Below the pieces are notes generated by a model. That model ran no database searches and was not told the origin of the DNA. It was given only the letters and a program-made list of their open reading frames with translations. From NCBI RefSeq assembly GCF_031583595.1, contig NZ_CP134145.1, forward strand, positions 372,001 to 436,000: a stretch of DNA of 64,000 nt. Reading direction: 5' to 3'. A program made the position numbers and the translations under genes. Within the stretch, counting starts at the first letter, position 1; each line of letters opens with the position of its first letter. The DNA is from Thalassotalea psychrophila (GTDB lineage Bacteria; Pseudomonadota; Gammaproteobacteria; Enterobacterales; Alteromonadaceae). Positions 8,629 through 16,844 of the stretch are shown here, one piece after another.

Positions 8629-9234
8629 CGGGTTTACCACTACTTCTTTTTCATGGTGATAAAGCCTTGATAAATATATTTGAGATTTATCAATTTTAGC
8701 TTCTAAAACAACACGATTCGCACTGGAGAACCAATTTTCATACTGGTAATGTTTAAAAGCGAAGTCTTTTGCTACATCTTTACTTATCGTCCATGATTGT
8801 TCAAATACTTCTTGAAACATTTCTTTTACATCACAGCCTCGGTACACAATTAAAGTGTCTGGTTTATCTTCTAGCTCAGCTTTGTCTACAACACTTGAAA
8901 GAACAATATTGGGATACCAGCACTGGTTCTCTTGCTCAAAATATAAATTTTTAATGCTGCGATTTGAAAAAGTCGTAAATGCATGCCTCATAGAGTCTAG
9001 AACTTCAAAGCTATCCTCGTTCAAATCATCACAAAAATAGTTGAATTCATTATTAATTAATTCAACTATTTTTTTACTGTCAGAGTTTTCGTTAAATAGA
9101 TCTACAACACGATTTAGAAAGGATTCAATTTGAGAGCTGTGGTTATTCAGTCCTTCAGAGCCTAGCTTAATTTTGAGATCATGAATATCGATACACATAT
9201 CCTTAGATAAAAATTCAATAGTGCTAGGTTTCAT
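8596..9234 (-). CDS. Putative ADP-ribosyltransferase-fold protein (R-S-E signature)
   Basis: A 212-residue protein, last gene of a three-gene operon. The C-terminal half shows the three ADP-ribosyltransferase elements in order: IVYRG (Arg 132), SWTISKDVAKDFA (147-159) and HEKEVVV with an E-x-E pair (195-197). In R-S-E enzymes these bind NAD and supply the catalytic glutamate. The N-terminal 120 residues are helical and unknown. No signal peptide or secretion marker is seen, so it should act inside the cell. I chose ATG 9234 because GGAAAT precedes it; the frame also allows ATG 9270, which would overlap the upstream gene by 11 bases. The fold call rests on motifs only. Possible targets (DNA, RNA, protein) are unknown. 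Confidence 0.6.
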   Translation of the reverse strand: MKPSTIEFLSKDMCIDIHDLKIKLGSEGLNNHSSQIESFLNRVVDLFNENSDSKKIVELINNEFNYFCDDLNEDSFEVLDSMRHAFTTFSNRSIKNLYFEQENQCWYPNIVLSSVVDKAELEDKPDTLIVYRGCDVKEMFQEVFEQSWTISKDVAKDFAFKHYQYENWFSSANRVVLEAKIDKSQIYLSRLYHHEKEVVVNPSALQNVQQST

Positions 9235-9259
9235 TATATTTCCATAAGTGCACAACGCC

Positions 9260-9901
9260 TTAATCGGCATTTACTAACTTTAAATTTAAACCAAACTCAA
9301 ATAGGAACATTTCCAACTTATCAGAGTCAACCTTGTATGACTTAGAAATTTTGTCCATCTCTTTTAGGTAATTAGGATAATTATGAACAGCGTTATCTGT
9401 ATTAATTGCATCTAGTTCAGGAAATAGGCCTTTTTCTATAATATTTACTATCCTGTTATCTAAAATTAGAGCTGATTCCCCTTCGACTTTGACATCCAAA
9501 AAGTATAGTAATTTGGTATATGTTGATAAACCTAAACCCTTAATAGGCTCTACCTTCTTATAATGTTCTATCCAGTTTTCTATACCATATTGAGCTTCTT
9601 TTAAAACTTGAACTAATTCCTTTAAATTTATTGAGATATTTGAAAAATTATTACCTCTCATTCCTGCGGGGTACCCCCATACGATAGTGGCGATGACAAA
9701 CATCTTGAGGCAACTTTCTTGAGAGTATTCGAATAGATCTTTTCTTGATAATTCAATATTTCCATTCTCCTCAAACATTGCAATTAGGAGTTCAGATACT
9801 TCATTGTTTTCTACTATAAACTTATTCCATGTTTTTCTTTTAGAAGTAAAGGCCTGTTCTTGTGTCGGCATAGCATTGATTAAATTTATAAATCTCTTCA
9901 T
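9260..9901 (-). CDS. OGG-fold / helix-hairpin-helix DNA glycosylase-like protein
   Basis: A 213-residue protein. A helix-hairpin-helix IKGLGLSTYTKLLYFL lies at about 120-135, followed by ALILDNRIVNII with Asp 148. This order, HhH then a conserved Asp, is that of the HhH-GPD DNA glycosylases, and the whole resembles the proteins annotated as 8-oxoguanine glycosylase OGG fold. The lysine that OGG1-type enzymes carry in the hairpin (GVGTK) is not at the same offset here, where GLGLS is found, so enzymatic activity is uncertain. It may bind rather than cut DNA. AAGGAT precedes the ATG. It lies 25 bases from the genes on both sides in the operon. Confidence 0.65.
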   Translation of the reverse strand: MKRFINLINAMPTQEQAFTSKRKTWNKFIVENNEVSELLIAMFEENGNIELSRKDLFEYSQESCLKMFVIATIVWGYPAGMRGNNFSNISINLKELVQVLKEAQYGIENWIEHYKKVEPIKGLGLSTYTKLLYFLDVKVEGESALILDNRIVNIIEKGLFPELDAINTDNAVHNYPNYLKEMDKISKSYKVDSDKLEMFLFEFGLNLKLVNAD

Positions 9902-9926
9902 TACATATCCTTGCCTAATACGCTTG

Positions 9927-10244
9927 CTAAGCGCTTTGCAATTTAAGTAAAATCTCTAGCTTTTTCAAATATGATGACATAGCTGTTTCACTGCTAGTCG
10001 GTACACAACCATCATTATATAAATACACAGTATCTGAAGCTTCACCTTTATATGACAGCTTTTTCAATGTAGCAGGGCCGATCCCTTTTAATTTTATAGA
10101 AACGGGAAGTTCATCGTATTTTAAGAAGTCATCAGTATTAAACCCGACAGGCCTATAATTGCGATTTAACATCAGCCAAGAACCATCTTCTTTTTTTTGG
10201 ATACAATAAGGGAAATATACAGCTCTTACATTTACAATTGACAT
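9927..10244 (-). CDS. Small conserved-looking protein, first gene of the ART/OGG operon
   Basis: A 105-residue protein with no recognised domain name. It shows WLMLNRNYRPVGF near 23-35, a central KLKGIGPATLKKLSYKG and YLYNDGCVPTSSETAMSSYLKKL near the C-terminus; the last two look like conserved blocks. It is soluble, without cysteine pairs or membrane segments. TAGGAG precedes the ATG at ideal spacing. It is the promoter-proximal gene of the three, so it could be a regulator, inhibitor or antitoxin of the downstream ART-like protein; that is only inferred from position and size. Confidence 0.65.
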   Translation of the reverse strand: MSIVNVRAVYFPYCIQKKEDGSWLMLNRNYRPVGFNTDDFLKYDELPVSIKLKGIGPATLKKLSYKGEASDTVYLYNDGCVPTSSETAMSSYLKKLEILLKLQSA

Positions 10245-10513
10245 TGAAGCTCCTAGTTTGCAGAAATTTTTAATAGCGTTTAACCGCTATTTAAGAGAAA
10301 AACTTCCATGTTTAAAAATGGGCTTCTCTTCTGTTGGATAAAAATATAACCTATTTAGTTAATAAGTTTCAACAAGGTAACTGTTTTCTTGTTTAGCCTA
10401 AGATGAAATAAATATTCTTTAACTCACTTATTTAAATGAGTTAAAAACCAGCACTATTGTCTACCTTATCAACGAATTGTTAGCTTTGTTTGTACAGCAA
10501 ATTATCCTAAGAG
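10245..10513. other. Spacer upstream of the ART/OGG operon
   Basis: AT-rich promoter region for the minus-strand operon and 3' flank of the integrase gene. It contains an 8-bp inverted repeat TTAACTCA / TGAGTTAA at about 10419-10444, which could be an operator or part of the integrase terminator. No gene seen. Confidence 0.4.
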
Positions 10514-11701
10514 TTAAATAAATATTTCTAACCTTGTAGATAACTTTTTTAATGCTTTCTTTCTTTCATCAAAATAATCGTACCGGTCGTAAATTCCCTC
10601 AACACCTTTGATTTTGTGATTCACACAGCGTTCAGCAATATGGCTAGGGGTACCTATTTCTGCAAGCAGTGATCTACAAGTTCTTCTTAGATCATGAATG
10701 GTGAAGTGCTCAACTGACAAATTACCTAAGTTGAATTGTTTGTTAACGGCTGCATTTAATGTGTCATGGCTCATGTGCGCACTCCTTTTAGATGCACGAC
10801 GATTAGGAAACACAAACTCAGATCCAAATGCTAATACTTTCAAGGTGTTTAACCACATAACGCAATTAGAAGATAAAGGTATTGTTATTTCCGCGCCTGT
10901 TTTTGTCCTTTCTTTTGTTAAATGCCAAGTCTGCTTGTCTAAATCGAATTCTTTCCACTTAGCAGCAACTAATTCTTCTTTGCGAATACCTAATGAAAGT
11001 AACAAACAGAGTGCCAAATAATTTTGAGGAACAAATTGATCGGTGTTATCCCTTAAAATTTTAAATGTGGTTTTGATTTCGTCGAATGACAATGCACGAG
11101 AGCGACTCTTTTCTACTCCACCTGCATCGGTATAGGAAAAGGCTTCTGCCGGATTAGACTCTAATAGGCCAAGCTTAATACCGTGGCGGAACATTTGTTT
11201 AAGGTAACCCAAAGTATCATTAGCGATTGTAGGGCGATTGCTATCAACGATTAAGTTTAAGATACGTCTGACGTCCAGTGGCTTAACTGATACTAAAGCC
11301 ATCTTGCCAATAATTGGGGCTATTTCTTTTCTATATACTCGTTGTGGAATTTTAGGGTGTTTTAAGCGCTTGTGGCAGTCTTTTAACCAATCCTCGGCTA
11401 AGTTGTCAATAATTTGAAAGCTGCCGTTAGATTCACGTTCACGCTCTTCTAAAGGGTCTATACCTTGGCGAACCTCGGCTGCAATTTGCAGTGACTTTAA
11501 ATTCGCATCAGCCAACGAAAGTTCAGGAAAACGACCTATGCTCATTTCCCGTCTACGCTTCATAATCGTATACTTAACGGACCAAAATCCGGTTCCCTCA
11601 TTACTGATCCGAAAATATAGTCCTCGGGCTACGTTGTGATGCCCTGGCTTACCTTGTTTTAATAAAGCGCGGATTTGCTTGTCATTTAGCTTGTAAGCCA
11701 T
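10514..11701 (-). CDS. int: P4-type tyrosine integrase of the genomic island
   Basis: A 395-residue site-specific recombinase. The N-terminal 90 residues are the DUF4102 arm-binding domain (YKLNDKQI, GLYFRIS, MSIGRFPELSLADA). The catalytic domain has Arg in LSLGIRKEEL (R240), a TKTG lysine near 268, HDLRR (H336, R339), an NHK histidine near 362 and the nucleophile Tyr in GIYDR near 371, so it looks complete. It reads away from yicC and its promoter faces the yicC remnant. Known islands of Vibrio and relatives insert at the 3' end of yicC with an integrase of this type, so yicC is very probably its target. It marks the right end of the accessory region. Confidence 0.92.
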   Translation of the reverse strand: MAYKLNDKQIRALLKQGKPGHHNVARGLYFRISNEGTGFWSVKYTIMKRRREMSIGRFPELSLADANLKSLQIAAEVRQGIDPLEERERESNGSFQIIDNLAEDWLKDCHKRLKHPKIPQRVYRKEIAPIIGKMALVSVKPLDVRRILNLIVDSNRPTIANDTLGYLKQMFRHGIKLGLLESNPAEAFSYTDAGGVEKSRSRALSFDEIKTTFKILRDNTDQFVPQNYLALCLLLSLGIRKEELVAAKWKEFDLDKQTWHLTKERTKTGAEITIPLSSNCVMWLNTLKVLAFGSEFVFPNRRASKRSAHMSHDTLNAAVNKQFNLGNLSVEHFTIHDLRRTCRSLLAEIGTPSHIAERCVNHKIKGVEGIYDRYDYFDERKKALKKLSTRLEIFI

Positions 11702-11821
11702 TTTGTATCCCCAATTGATGACAGGTTGTGAGTTTTAATGATGCGCTTACTGCTTATGTCATCAAATCTGTCTACACTATTGTGATACTTTATGAAGCCT
11801 TGTCAAGTTATATGAAATAAA

Positions 11822-11845
11822 AAAGCCCTTAATTACAAGAGCTTT
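11822..11845 (-). terminator. Degenerate terminator after the yicC remnant
   Basis: An imperfect hairpin (AAAGCCCTT / AAGAGCTTT) is followed on the minus strand by T-rich sequence. It resembles the terminator after intact yicC at 14048-14069, which fits the view that this segment is a displaced yicC 3' region. Confidence 0.4.
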
Positions 11846-11874
11846 AGTGTGTAGTGAGTATAAGTGAATAGTTA

Positions 11875-12070
11875 TTCGATATTCTGAATTTGCTCGCGCA
11901 TTTGTTCAATTAAAGCCTCCTATTAAACTACGGAAGCAGTAATTTATGTATTGATTGATTTAGAACCAAGGGTGTTAGCTTCACGGTTAAATTCTTGCAT
12001 CATGAAGTCTAAGCGACGGCCTTGTGGACCGCCTTTTTTCAAGATTTTATTGGTTTCTTTAAAGTGACGG
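11875..12070 (-). pseudogene. yicC 3'-end remnant (displaced attachment region)
   Basis: About 195 bases align with the last part of intact yicC (14110-14310). Translated on the minus strand it gives FKETNKILKKGGPQG and MMQEFNREANTLGSKSINT, then a stop. A scrambled stretch follows, and after it the final LIEQMREQIQNIE and stop of YicC in another register. It therefore has a deletion or frameshift and no start. The last 35 bases match the intact gene with about four differences. This is what an island leaves when it inserts in the yicC 3' end and rebuilds the gene, the old end being displaced and left to decay. Confidence 0.85.
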
Positions 12071-12246
12071 AACATCATACCCTGACGCACATTCTCAAAT
12101 AACAACTATCGAAGATTTTATCCGTTTGGTATTACCGACCATAAAATTTTAAAGTATTGAAAGAACCCTATCTTTATTAAAAATCATAATGGTAAATGTC
12201 ATCGCTTAGAAAGTGTGGCTAAGTTTATTGTTAACAATGGTGATTT
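12071..12246. other. Junction sequence between the yicC remnant and the TPR gene
   Basis: The homology to yicC stops near 12070. What follows has short open stretches in several frames but no complete gene. It may be debris from a mobile element, but I do not recognise it. Confidence 0.4.
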
Positions 12247-13848
12247 TCACCAATTTTTATTTGGGTATAACAGGATACTCTTCGGCGGCCAGGAAAATTT
12301 GGCTTCTTCAATTCGCCGTTTAAAATTAGGCGTGTGGTTGATATCAAAAGGGGCGCCGCAACCACAAGCAAAAACTGTTTGCATTAACTGAAACGAACCT
12401 GCGGGCTTGGCATCTAAGGCGGCAGCCAATTCATTGGCAAGTTTCACATTACCTATTGCCGCAGCTAAAACTATTGAATATCGAATATAGTTACTTGGCT
12501 TTGTTTCCCGCAATTCTTTTATATATGCAAGTCCAGTTTCACCATTACCCATCATGGCATGTAATGTGGCGAGATGGATCTTGTATAGAAGTGGACGATG
12601 CTTTAAAGACTCAATGGCACGAGTCGCCTCATCAAAATCCTTTAATTGGAAATAGGCGATTATTTTCTTTAAGGTATACCAGTCATGCCGACCGGTAAGT
12701 TGTTCGCCTTTAGCAATTAAGATTAATGCCTGTTCTGGCTGCCAATTATGCAGCTCGGTAGTTGCAACACCATAATAACCAATTGGGTTTAAAGGGTCAC
12801 AATTAATGATGTATTGATATATTTTCATTAGCGTATCTTGATAACCAAAGTTAAGCAAAACAGGAAAATACAATGGTTGAAGGCAAGAGTCATAATCGGC
12901 AGCTCGGTCGGCAAAAGTAGGTAGTAAATTCCAATCATTTGAATGCAATATGTTATTTATATTTATATATAATTTAAGTAACGGATCTTTGGCAAATAAT
13001 GCCGCCGATTGTAAACTTTTACTTAATTTTTTATGGGCTATTGCGAGTTGTTCATCACTTTCTGTGGCATAGAGCAATATATGACTAAATAAATCACTTT
13101 GATGAAAATAAGCCGAGGCAAATTCAGGTTCCAGTTTAATAGCAATATCAAACTGTAGATTTGCTTGCGTTAACACCTCAACTTTGTCTTTACCATGGCC
13201 ATGCGCTAAGTCATATAATTGCAGGCCTTTTTGATAAGCAATAAAGGCATCGACATTACTTACACCTGAACTTTTCATTGCTTGTGTCGATTTTGCATCG
13301 AGAACAATGTTTAAAGCTTTGGCAACTTCAACTGAAATTTCATCTTGTATATCAAGCACATTTTTGAATGATCGATCATAAATTTGTGACCATAATTGAA
13401 ACCCATCAGAGGCATGAATTAATTTCGCGCTTATCCTAACCATATCATCAGATTTTCGAACACTGCCTTCGAGAATATATTTAACACCTAACTTTTTACC
13501 GATAACGCGTAAATCTTCATTTGTGTCTTTGTAGAAAAAGGATGATGTTCTGGCAATTACTTTCAATTTCGGTATTTTGGCAATTTTATTTAATAACTCT
13601 TCGGTTAATCCATCTGCAAAAAATTCTTGTTCATTTTCATTACTGACATTCACAAAAGGCAAAACGGCAATGGTTTTAGGATTATTTATTAGGGAAGGGT
13701 TGCTTACAGCTTGATTGTTTTTGATTTGAGCAGGGAGGGATTTGTCATGATTAACAATGACTGCTTTGTCATAAAAAATATAAGTAACTAAAGCAGCAAT
13801 AAGCAAGAGTAAAATAAAAGGTAGCTTTATTTTTTTAATTACATTCAT
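12247..13848 (-). CDS. Membrane-anchored FlgO-like / TPR protein
   Basis: A 533-residue protein with a single N-terminal transmembrane segment (about 8-26, FILLLLIAALVTYIFY). A domain of the kind found in the C-terminal halves of CadC-like regulators and in some adenylate cyclases follows: IAVLPFVNVS, FFADGLTEELLNKIAKIP, VIARTSSFFYK, ILEGSVRKSDDMVRISAKL and YDRSFKNVLDIQDEI (to about 180). The rest is helical repeats of TPR type. Neither the winged-helix DNA-binding domain nor the cyclase domain usually joined to it is present, so its output is unknown. A GTG at 13860 is an alternative start, and neither start has a strong ribosome-binding site. It lies between the yicC remnant and intact yicC, so it was probably brought in by insertion. 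Confidence 0.75.
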   Translation of the reverse strand: MNVIKKIKLPFILLLLIAALVTYIFYDKAVIVNHDKSLPAQIKNNQAVSNPSLINNPKTIAVLPFVNVSNENEQEFFADGLTEELLNKIAKIPKLKVIARTSSFFYKDTNEDLRVIGKKLGVKYILEGSVRKSDDMVRISAKLIHASDGFQLWSQIYDRSFKNVLDIQDEISVEVAKALNIVLDAKSTQAMKSSGVSNVDAFIAYQKGLQLYDLAHGHGKDKVEVLTQANLQFDIAIKLEPEFASAYFHQSDLFSHILLYATESDEQLAIAHKKLSKSLQSAALFAKDPLLKLYININNILHSNDWNLLPTFADRAADYDSCLQPLYFPVLLNFGYQDTLMKIYQYIINCDPLNPIGYYGVATTELHNWQPEQALILIAKGEQLTGRHDWYTLKKIIAYFQLKDFDEATRAIESLKHRPLLYKIHLATLHAMMGNGETGLAYIKELRETKPSNYIRYSIVLAAAIGNVKLANELAAALDAKPAGSFQLMQTVFACGCGAPFDINHTPNFKRRIEEAKFSWPPKSILLYPNKNW

Positions 13849-14047
13849 CAAGTAATTCACTTGTAGTTGAATAATTAAACTTCATGACTTAACGACAACC
13901 CTGTGATTAATAACCTTAGTCACAAGAATAGTCTAAAAAAATTATTTTCTCTAATTGACTCTAACTTTAGTAAAGTTTCTTTTAGTTGAGAATGGAGATG
14001 ATTTTTACCAGGTAGAACAATATATTGTTTATAAAATTAATGAAACA

Positions 14048-14069
14048 AAGCCCTAAATAGGGCTTTTTT
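14048..14069. terminator. Bidirectional-looking terminator after yicC
   Basis: A hairpin AAAGCCCT-AAAT-AGGGCTTT with a T run on the plus strand; it lies 48 bases past the yicC stop on the minus strand. Confidence 0.6.
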
Positions 14070-14116
14070 ATTGCTATGTGCCAACCTATATCAAGACTAG
14101 ACATTGGTAAACTAAA

Positions 14117-14980
14117 TTATTCTATATTCTGGATCTGCTCACGCATTTGCTCAATTAAAACCTTTAGTTCAACTGCAGCAGCGGTGATGTCAGTATTAAT
14201 CGATTTAGAGCCTAATGTGTTAGCTTCACGGTTAAATTCTTGCATCATGAAATCTAAACGACGGCCTTGTGGCCCTCCTTTTTTCAAGATCTTGTTAGTT
14301 TCTTTAACGTGGCTAAATAAACGGTCGATTTCTTCATCAACATCCATTTTTTGCGCTAACATTACAAGTTCTTGTTCAAGGCGCGTTGAATCTGGATCCA
14401 CACCGGCGTCTTTAAATTTTTCAATAATACGCTCACGTTGCCATAAAATTATTTCTGGCATATGGGCTTTTACATTGCTGGCTTCTTCGGTAATGCCATC
14501 TAAACGGGCTTTGATAAGCTCAGCCATATTTGCACCTTCACTGGCACGAGCGGCAATGAAATCTTTTAAGGCTTGATCAAAACCAGCTAATAGCTCGGCT
14601 GAAACAGTATCCATATCGGTTTCTTCTGCTTCCATAACTCCTGGCCATTTCATAATGTCTAGAGGATTAAGCTTACCGTCACCCGCTTTATTGATCACCC
14701 AGTTGGCGCTTTCGATAAGTTGTTCAGCGAGTTTTTGATTAATGGATAAGTTGCTTTTTGCCGCAGGGTTGGCATTGAAGCGTAAATTACATTCTACTTT
14801 ACCGCGGTTTAATTGCTTGCGAAAGCGTTCGCGCAATACGGCTTCTAAACCACGAAATTGTTCTGGCATACGAAAATATGTTTCAAGAAAACGTTGGTTA
14901 ACCGAGCGAATTTCCCAAACTGCGTTACCCCAGTCACCTTTCACCTCAATGCGGGCGAATGCTGTCATACTATGGATCAT
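14117..14980 (-). CDS. yicC: YicC family endoribonuclease
   Basis: A 287-residue protein, the same length as E. coli YicC. The N-terminal domain begins MIHSMTAFARIE. The C-terminal DUF1732 region contains AQKMDVDEEIDRLFSHVKET, KILKKGGPQGRRLDFMMQEF and NREANTLGSKS. Family members are ribonucleases; in E. coli YicC affects decay of the small RNA RyhB. The longer frame to 15037 is not used: the ATG at 14980 has AAGGAA upstream and gives the family start. Its last 35 codons are duplicated, in decayed form, at 11875-12070, showing that the 3' end is an integration target. The present 3' end may therefore have been supplied by an inserted element. Confidence 0.93.
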   Translation of the reverse strand: MIHSMTAFARIEVKGDWGNAVWEIRSVNQRFLETYFRMPEQFRGLEAVLRERFRKQLNRGKVECNLRFNANPAAKSNLSINQKLAEQLIESANWVINKAGDGKLNPLDIMKWPGVMEAEETDMDTVSAELLAGFDQALKDFIAARASEGANMAELIKARLDGITEEASNVKAHMPEIILWQRERIIEKFKDAGVDPDSTRLEQELVMLAQKMDVDEEIDRLFSHVKETNKILKKGGPQGRRLDFMMQEFNREANTLGSKSINTDITAAAVELKVLIEQMREQIQNIE

Positions 14981-15088
14981 AAATATTCCTTTTGAAGTAG
15001 ATAATTCCATACAGCACATAATAATTTGTTGTGCCAAATGGTGAACAGATTATGCACCACAGAATGAAGTTCGGCAAACCTAGCATAA

Positions 15089-15122
15089 AAAATACCGCTA
15101 GATCATAACAGTTAGCGGTATA
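15089..15122 (-). terminator. Terminator of the thioredoxin-GMC operon
   Basis: A hairpin ATACCGCTA / TAGCGGTAT is followed on the minus strand by TTTTTTA. It lies just after the GMC oxidoreductase stop. Confidence 0.7.
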
Positions 15123-15146
15123 TTTAGAAGTGAGCAGGCTACTAAA

Positions 15147-16844
15147 TTAACTTAACTGTAGGCGCTCTACTATTTTATCGGCAACTCTAAAAGAATTGGC
15201 ATAAATAGTATAGGTGTAGGGCACACTACCCCCGGTTGGCATAAACGAACCATCGGTTACATAAAGGTTATCTACGTCATGGGCTTTACAGTTTTTATCT
15301 AAGACTGACGTTTTTGGATCGTCACCAAAACGACAACCGCCTGCTTGCAAGTTTGCCGGCGGATAAGAGCTTACAGATGAACTAATATTGGTTGCGCCCA
15401 TAGCTTGAAGTAACACTTCAGCCTTCGTTGTTAGATATTCCCCAACTTTTAGGTCATGCTGATGAGCACCAATTCTTACCTTGGCAACCGGGTCTCCCCA
15501 CTTGTCAGTGTTATCTTCATCGAGAGTGATAAAACAATCATCTGTTGGTAGCCAGTCGTTGAATACTTCAAAGCGTAGAGTTTTACCAAAATTAAATGCT
15601 GTTTGTAAATTAGTCTTAAGTTGTTCACCCCAAACTAAATTATCATCCTCATCCCATTTTTCTGAACTGGCTTTAGAGATCGCATTTTGATGAAAGAGAA
15701 AATCTATGGTGCCACCTTTAGCTGGCTTGCCAAAGTCTTTGTCATCAATTTTATACCAATCTTGCAAGGCGCGGTTTATAAACGGTCCAACAACTCTAAG
15801 CTGTTGCTCTTTTTCATCTGATATTTGATCAAATAAGAAATCACCTTGGCCATTACCTCCTGCTGAAAATACTACGTTCTTACCAACTTGGTCATTATTG
15901 TTAGCTAAGCCGTTCGGGTGTTTCGGTCCTGTTGAACTGAGTAACAATCGTGACGTTTCAATTGCTTGGCAGGCTATAACATAAACTTTTGCTTCAACTT
16001 TATGCTTTCTATTTGCCTTGTCGTAATACCAAATGCCGCTAACATCGCCTTGCTCATCAGATTCAATGTTAAACACTTTTGCATGTGGTTGAATTTTACA
16101 ATTACCTGTTGCCACTGCGTGGTTTAAAAGGGCCGCTCTGCCGCTACCTTTAGCGCCTGACGAACAACCGTAACTTGAACAATAGCCTGAATATTCGCAA
16201 CTTTGTCTGCCCATAGCGGGTTGTGATAAAACAGCCCTTGGCACTGGAAATGAATGATAACCAATATCTTTTGCTGCTTTATCTATCCAAGCTGAAATTG
16301 GATGTTCAGCGGTTGGTGGAAAAGGGTAATCAGTTTTATGCGGTTCAAGATGCGGATGTGGAACAACTTTACCCGATACACCCACCTCATTGTCTACTTT
16401 GTCATAATAAGGTTCTAAATCTTCATAACTTATGGGCCAATCTGCCACATTGGCCCCATTAATGACACCAAATTCAGTTTTAAGACGAAAGTCCATTGGC
16501 TTTAAACGATGAAAATAGCCACTCATAAAGTTGGATGAACCACCTACTAAATTACCATTCCAGAAATCCCAGCCAGATTCGCTAGTTGCTTCACCTTGCC
16601 AATAGCTATTACCCTCATCATCCTCATATTCTTCCTCTATAACATGCTGTTCATCTTTTAACTTTGGTGAGTAGGTGGTACGGCGACAGCAGGCCATTTC
16701 ATCTTTATAAAAGTCTTCTTCAGTTAACCAAGGCCCTTTTTCTAGTACTAAAACTTTTGCACCTGCTTTTGCTAAGGTGTAAGCAACTGGAGAAGCACCT
16801 GCGCCACTGCCAACAATACACACATCGAATTTATTACTTTTCAT
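15147..16844 (-). CDS. GMC family FAD oxidoreductase (gluconate-dehydrogenase-like large subunit)
   Basis: A 565-residue flavoprotein. The FAD dinucleotide-binding motif CIVGSGAGASPVAYTLAKAG lies at the N-terminus, LVGGSSNFMSGYFHRL near 100, and the C-terminal GMC signature NLYVTDGSFMPTGG with PYTYTIYANSFRVADKI at the end. No signal peptide is seen. It overlaps by one base (TAATG) the upstream gene for a gluconate 2-dehydrogenase subunit 3-like protein. In that family the large subunit travels to the periplasm with the Tat-signal-bearing small subunit. The substrate (a sugar, sugar acid or alcohol) cannot be told from sequence. The usual cytochrome c subunit gene is not adjacent, so the electron acceptor is unknown. 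Confidence 0.88.
   Translation of the reverse strand: MKSNKFDVCIVGSGAGASPVAYTLAKAGAKVLVLEKGPWLTEEDFYKDEMACCRRTTYSPKLKDEQHVIEEEYEDDEGNSYWQGEATSESGWDFWNGNLVGGSSNFMSGYFHRLKPMDFRLKTEFGVINGANVADWPISYEDLEPYYDKVDNEVGVSGKVVPHPHLEPHKTDYPFPPTAEHPISAWIDKAAKDIGYHSFPVPRAVLSQPAMGRQSCEYSGYCSSYGCSSGAKGSGRAALLNHAVATGNCKIQPHAKVFNIESDEQGDVSGIWYYDKANRKHKVEAKVYVIACQAIETSRLLLSSTGPKHPNGLANNNDQVGKNVVFSAGGNGQGDFLFDQISDEKEQQLRVVGPFINRALQDWYKIDDKDFGKPAKGGTIDFLFHQNAISKASSEKWDEDDNLVWGEQLKTNLQTAFNFGKTLRFEVFNDWLPTDDCFITLDEDNTDKWGDPVAKVRIGAHQHDLKVGEYLTTKAEVLLQAMGATNISSSVSSYPPANLQAGGCRFGDDPKTSVLDKNCKAHDVDNLYVTDGSFMPTGGSVPYTYTIYANSFRVADKIVERLQLS

Noticed and set aside
9260..9901. Active 8-oxoguanine glycosylase
   Set aside because: The HhH and Asp are present but the catalytic lysine is not at the expected place; only the fold is claimed.
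10514..11701. Gamma-mobile-trio type island
   Set aside because: The integrase is an ordinary DUF4102/P4 type, and the companion proteins of that trio were not recognised.
14076..14576. Plus-strand frame of 166 codons
   Set aside because: It is antisense to yicC, whose family motifs are clear on the other strand.
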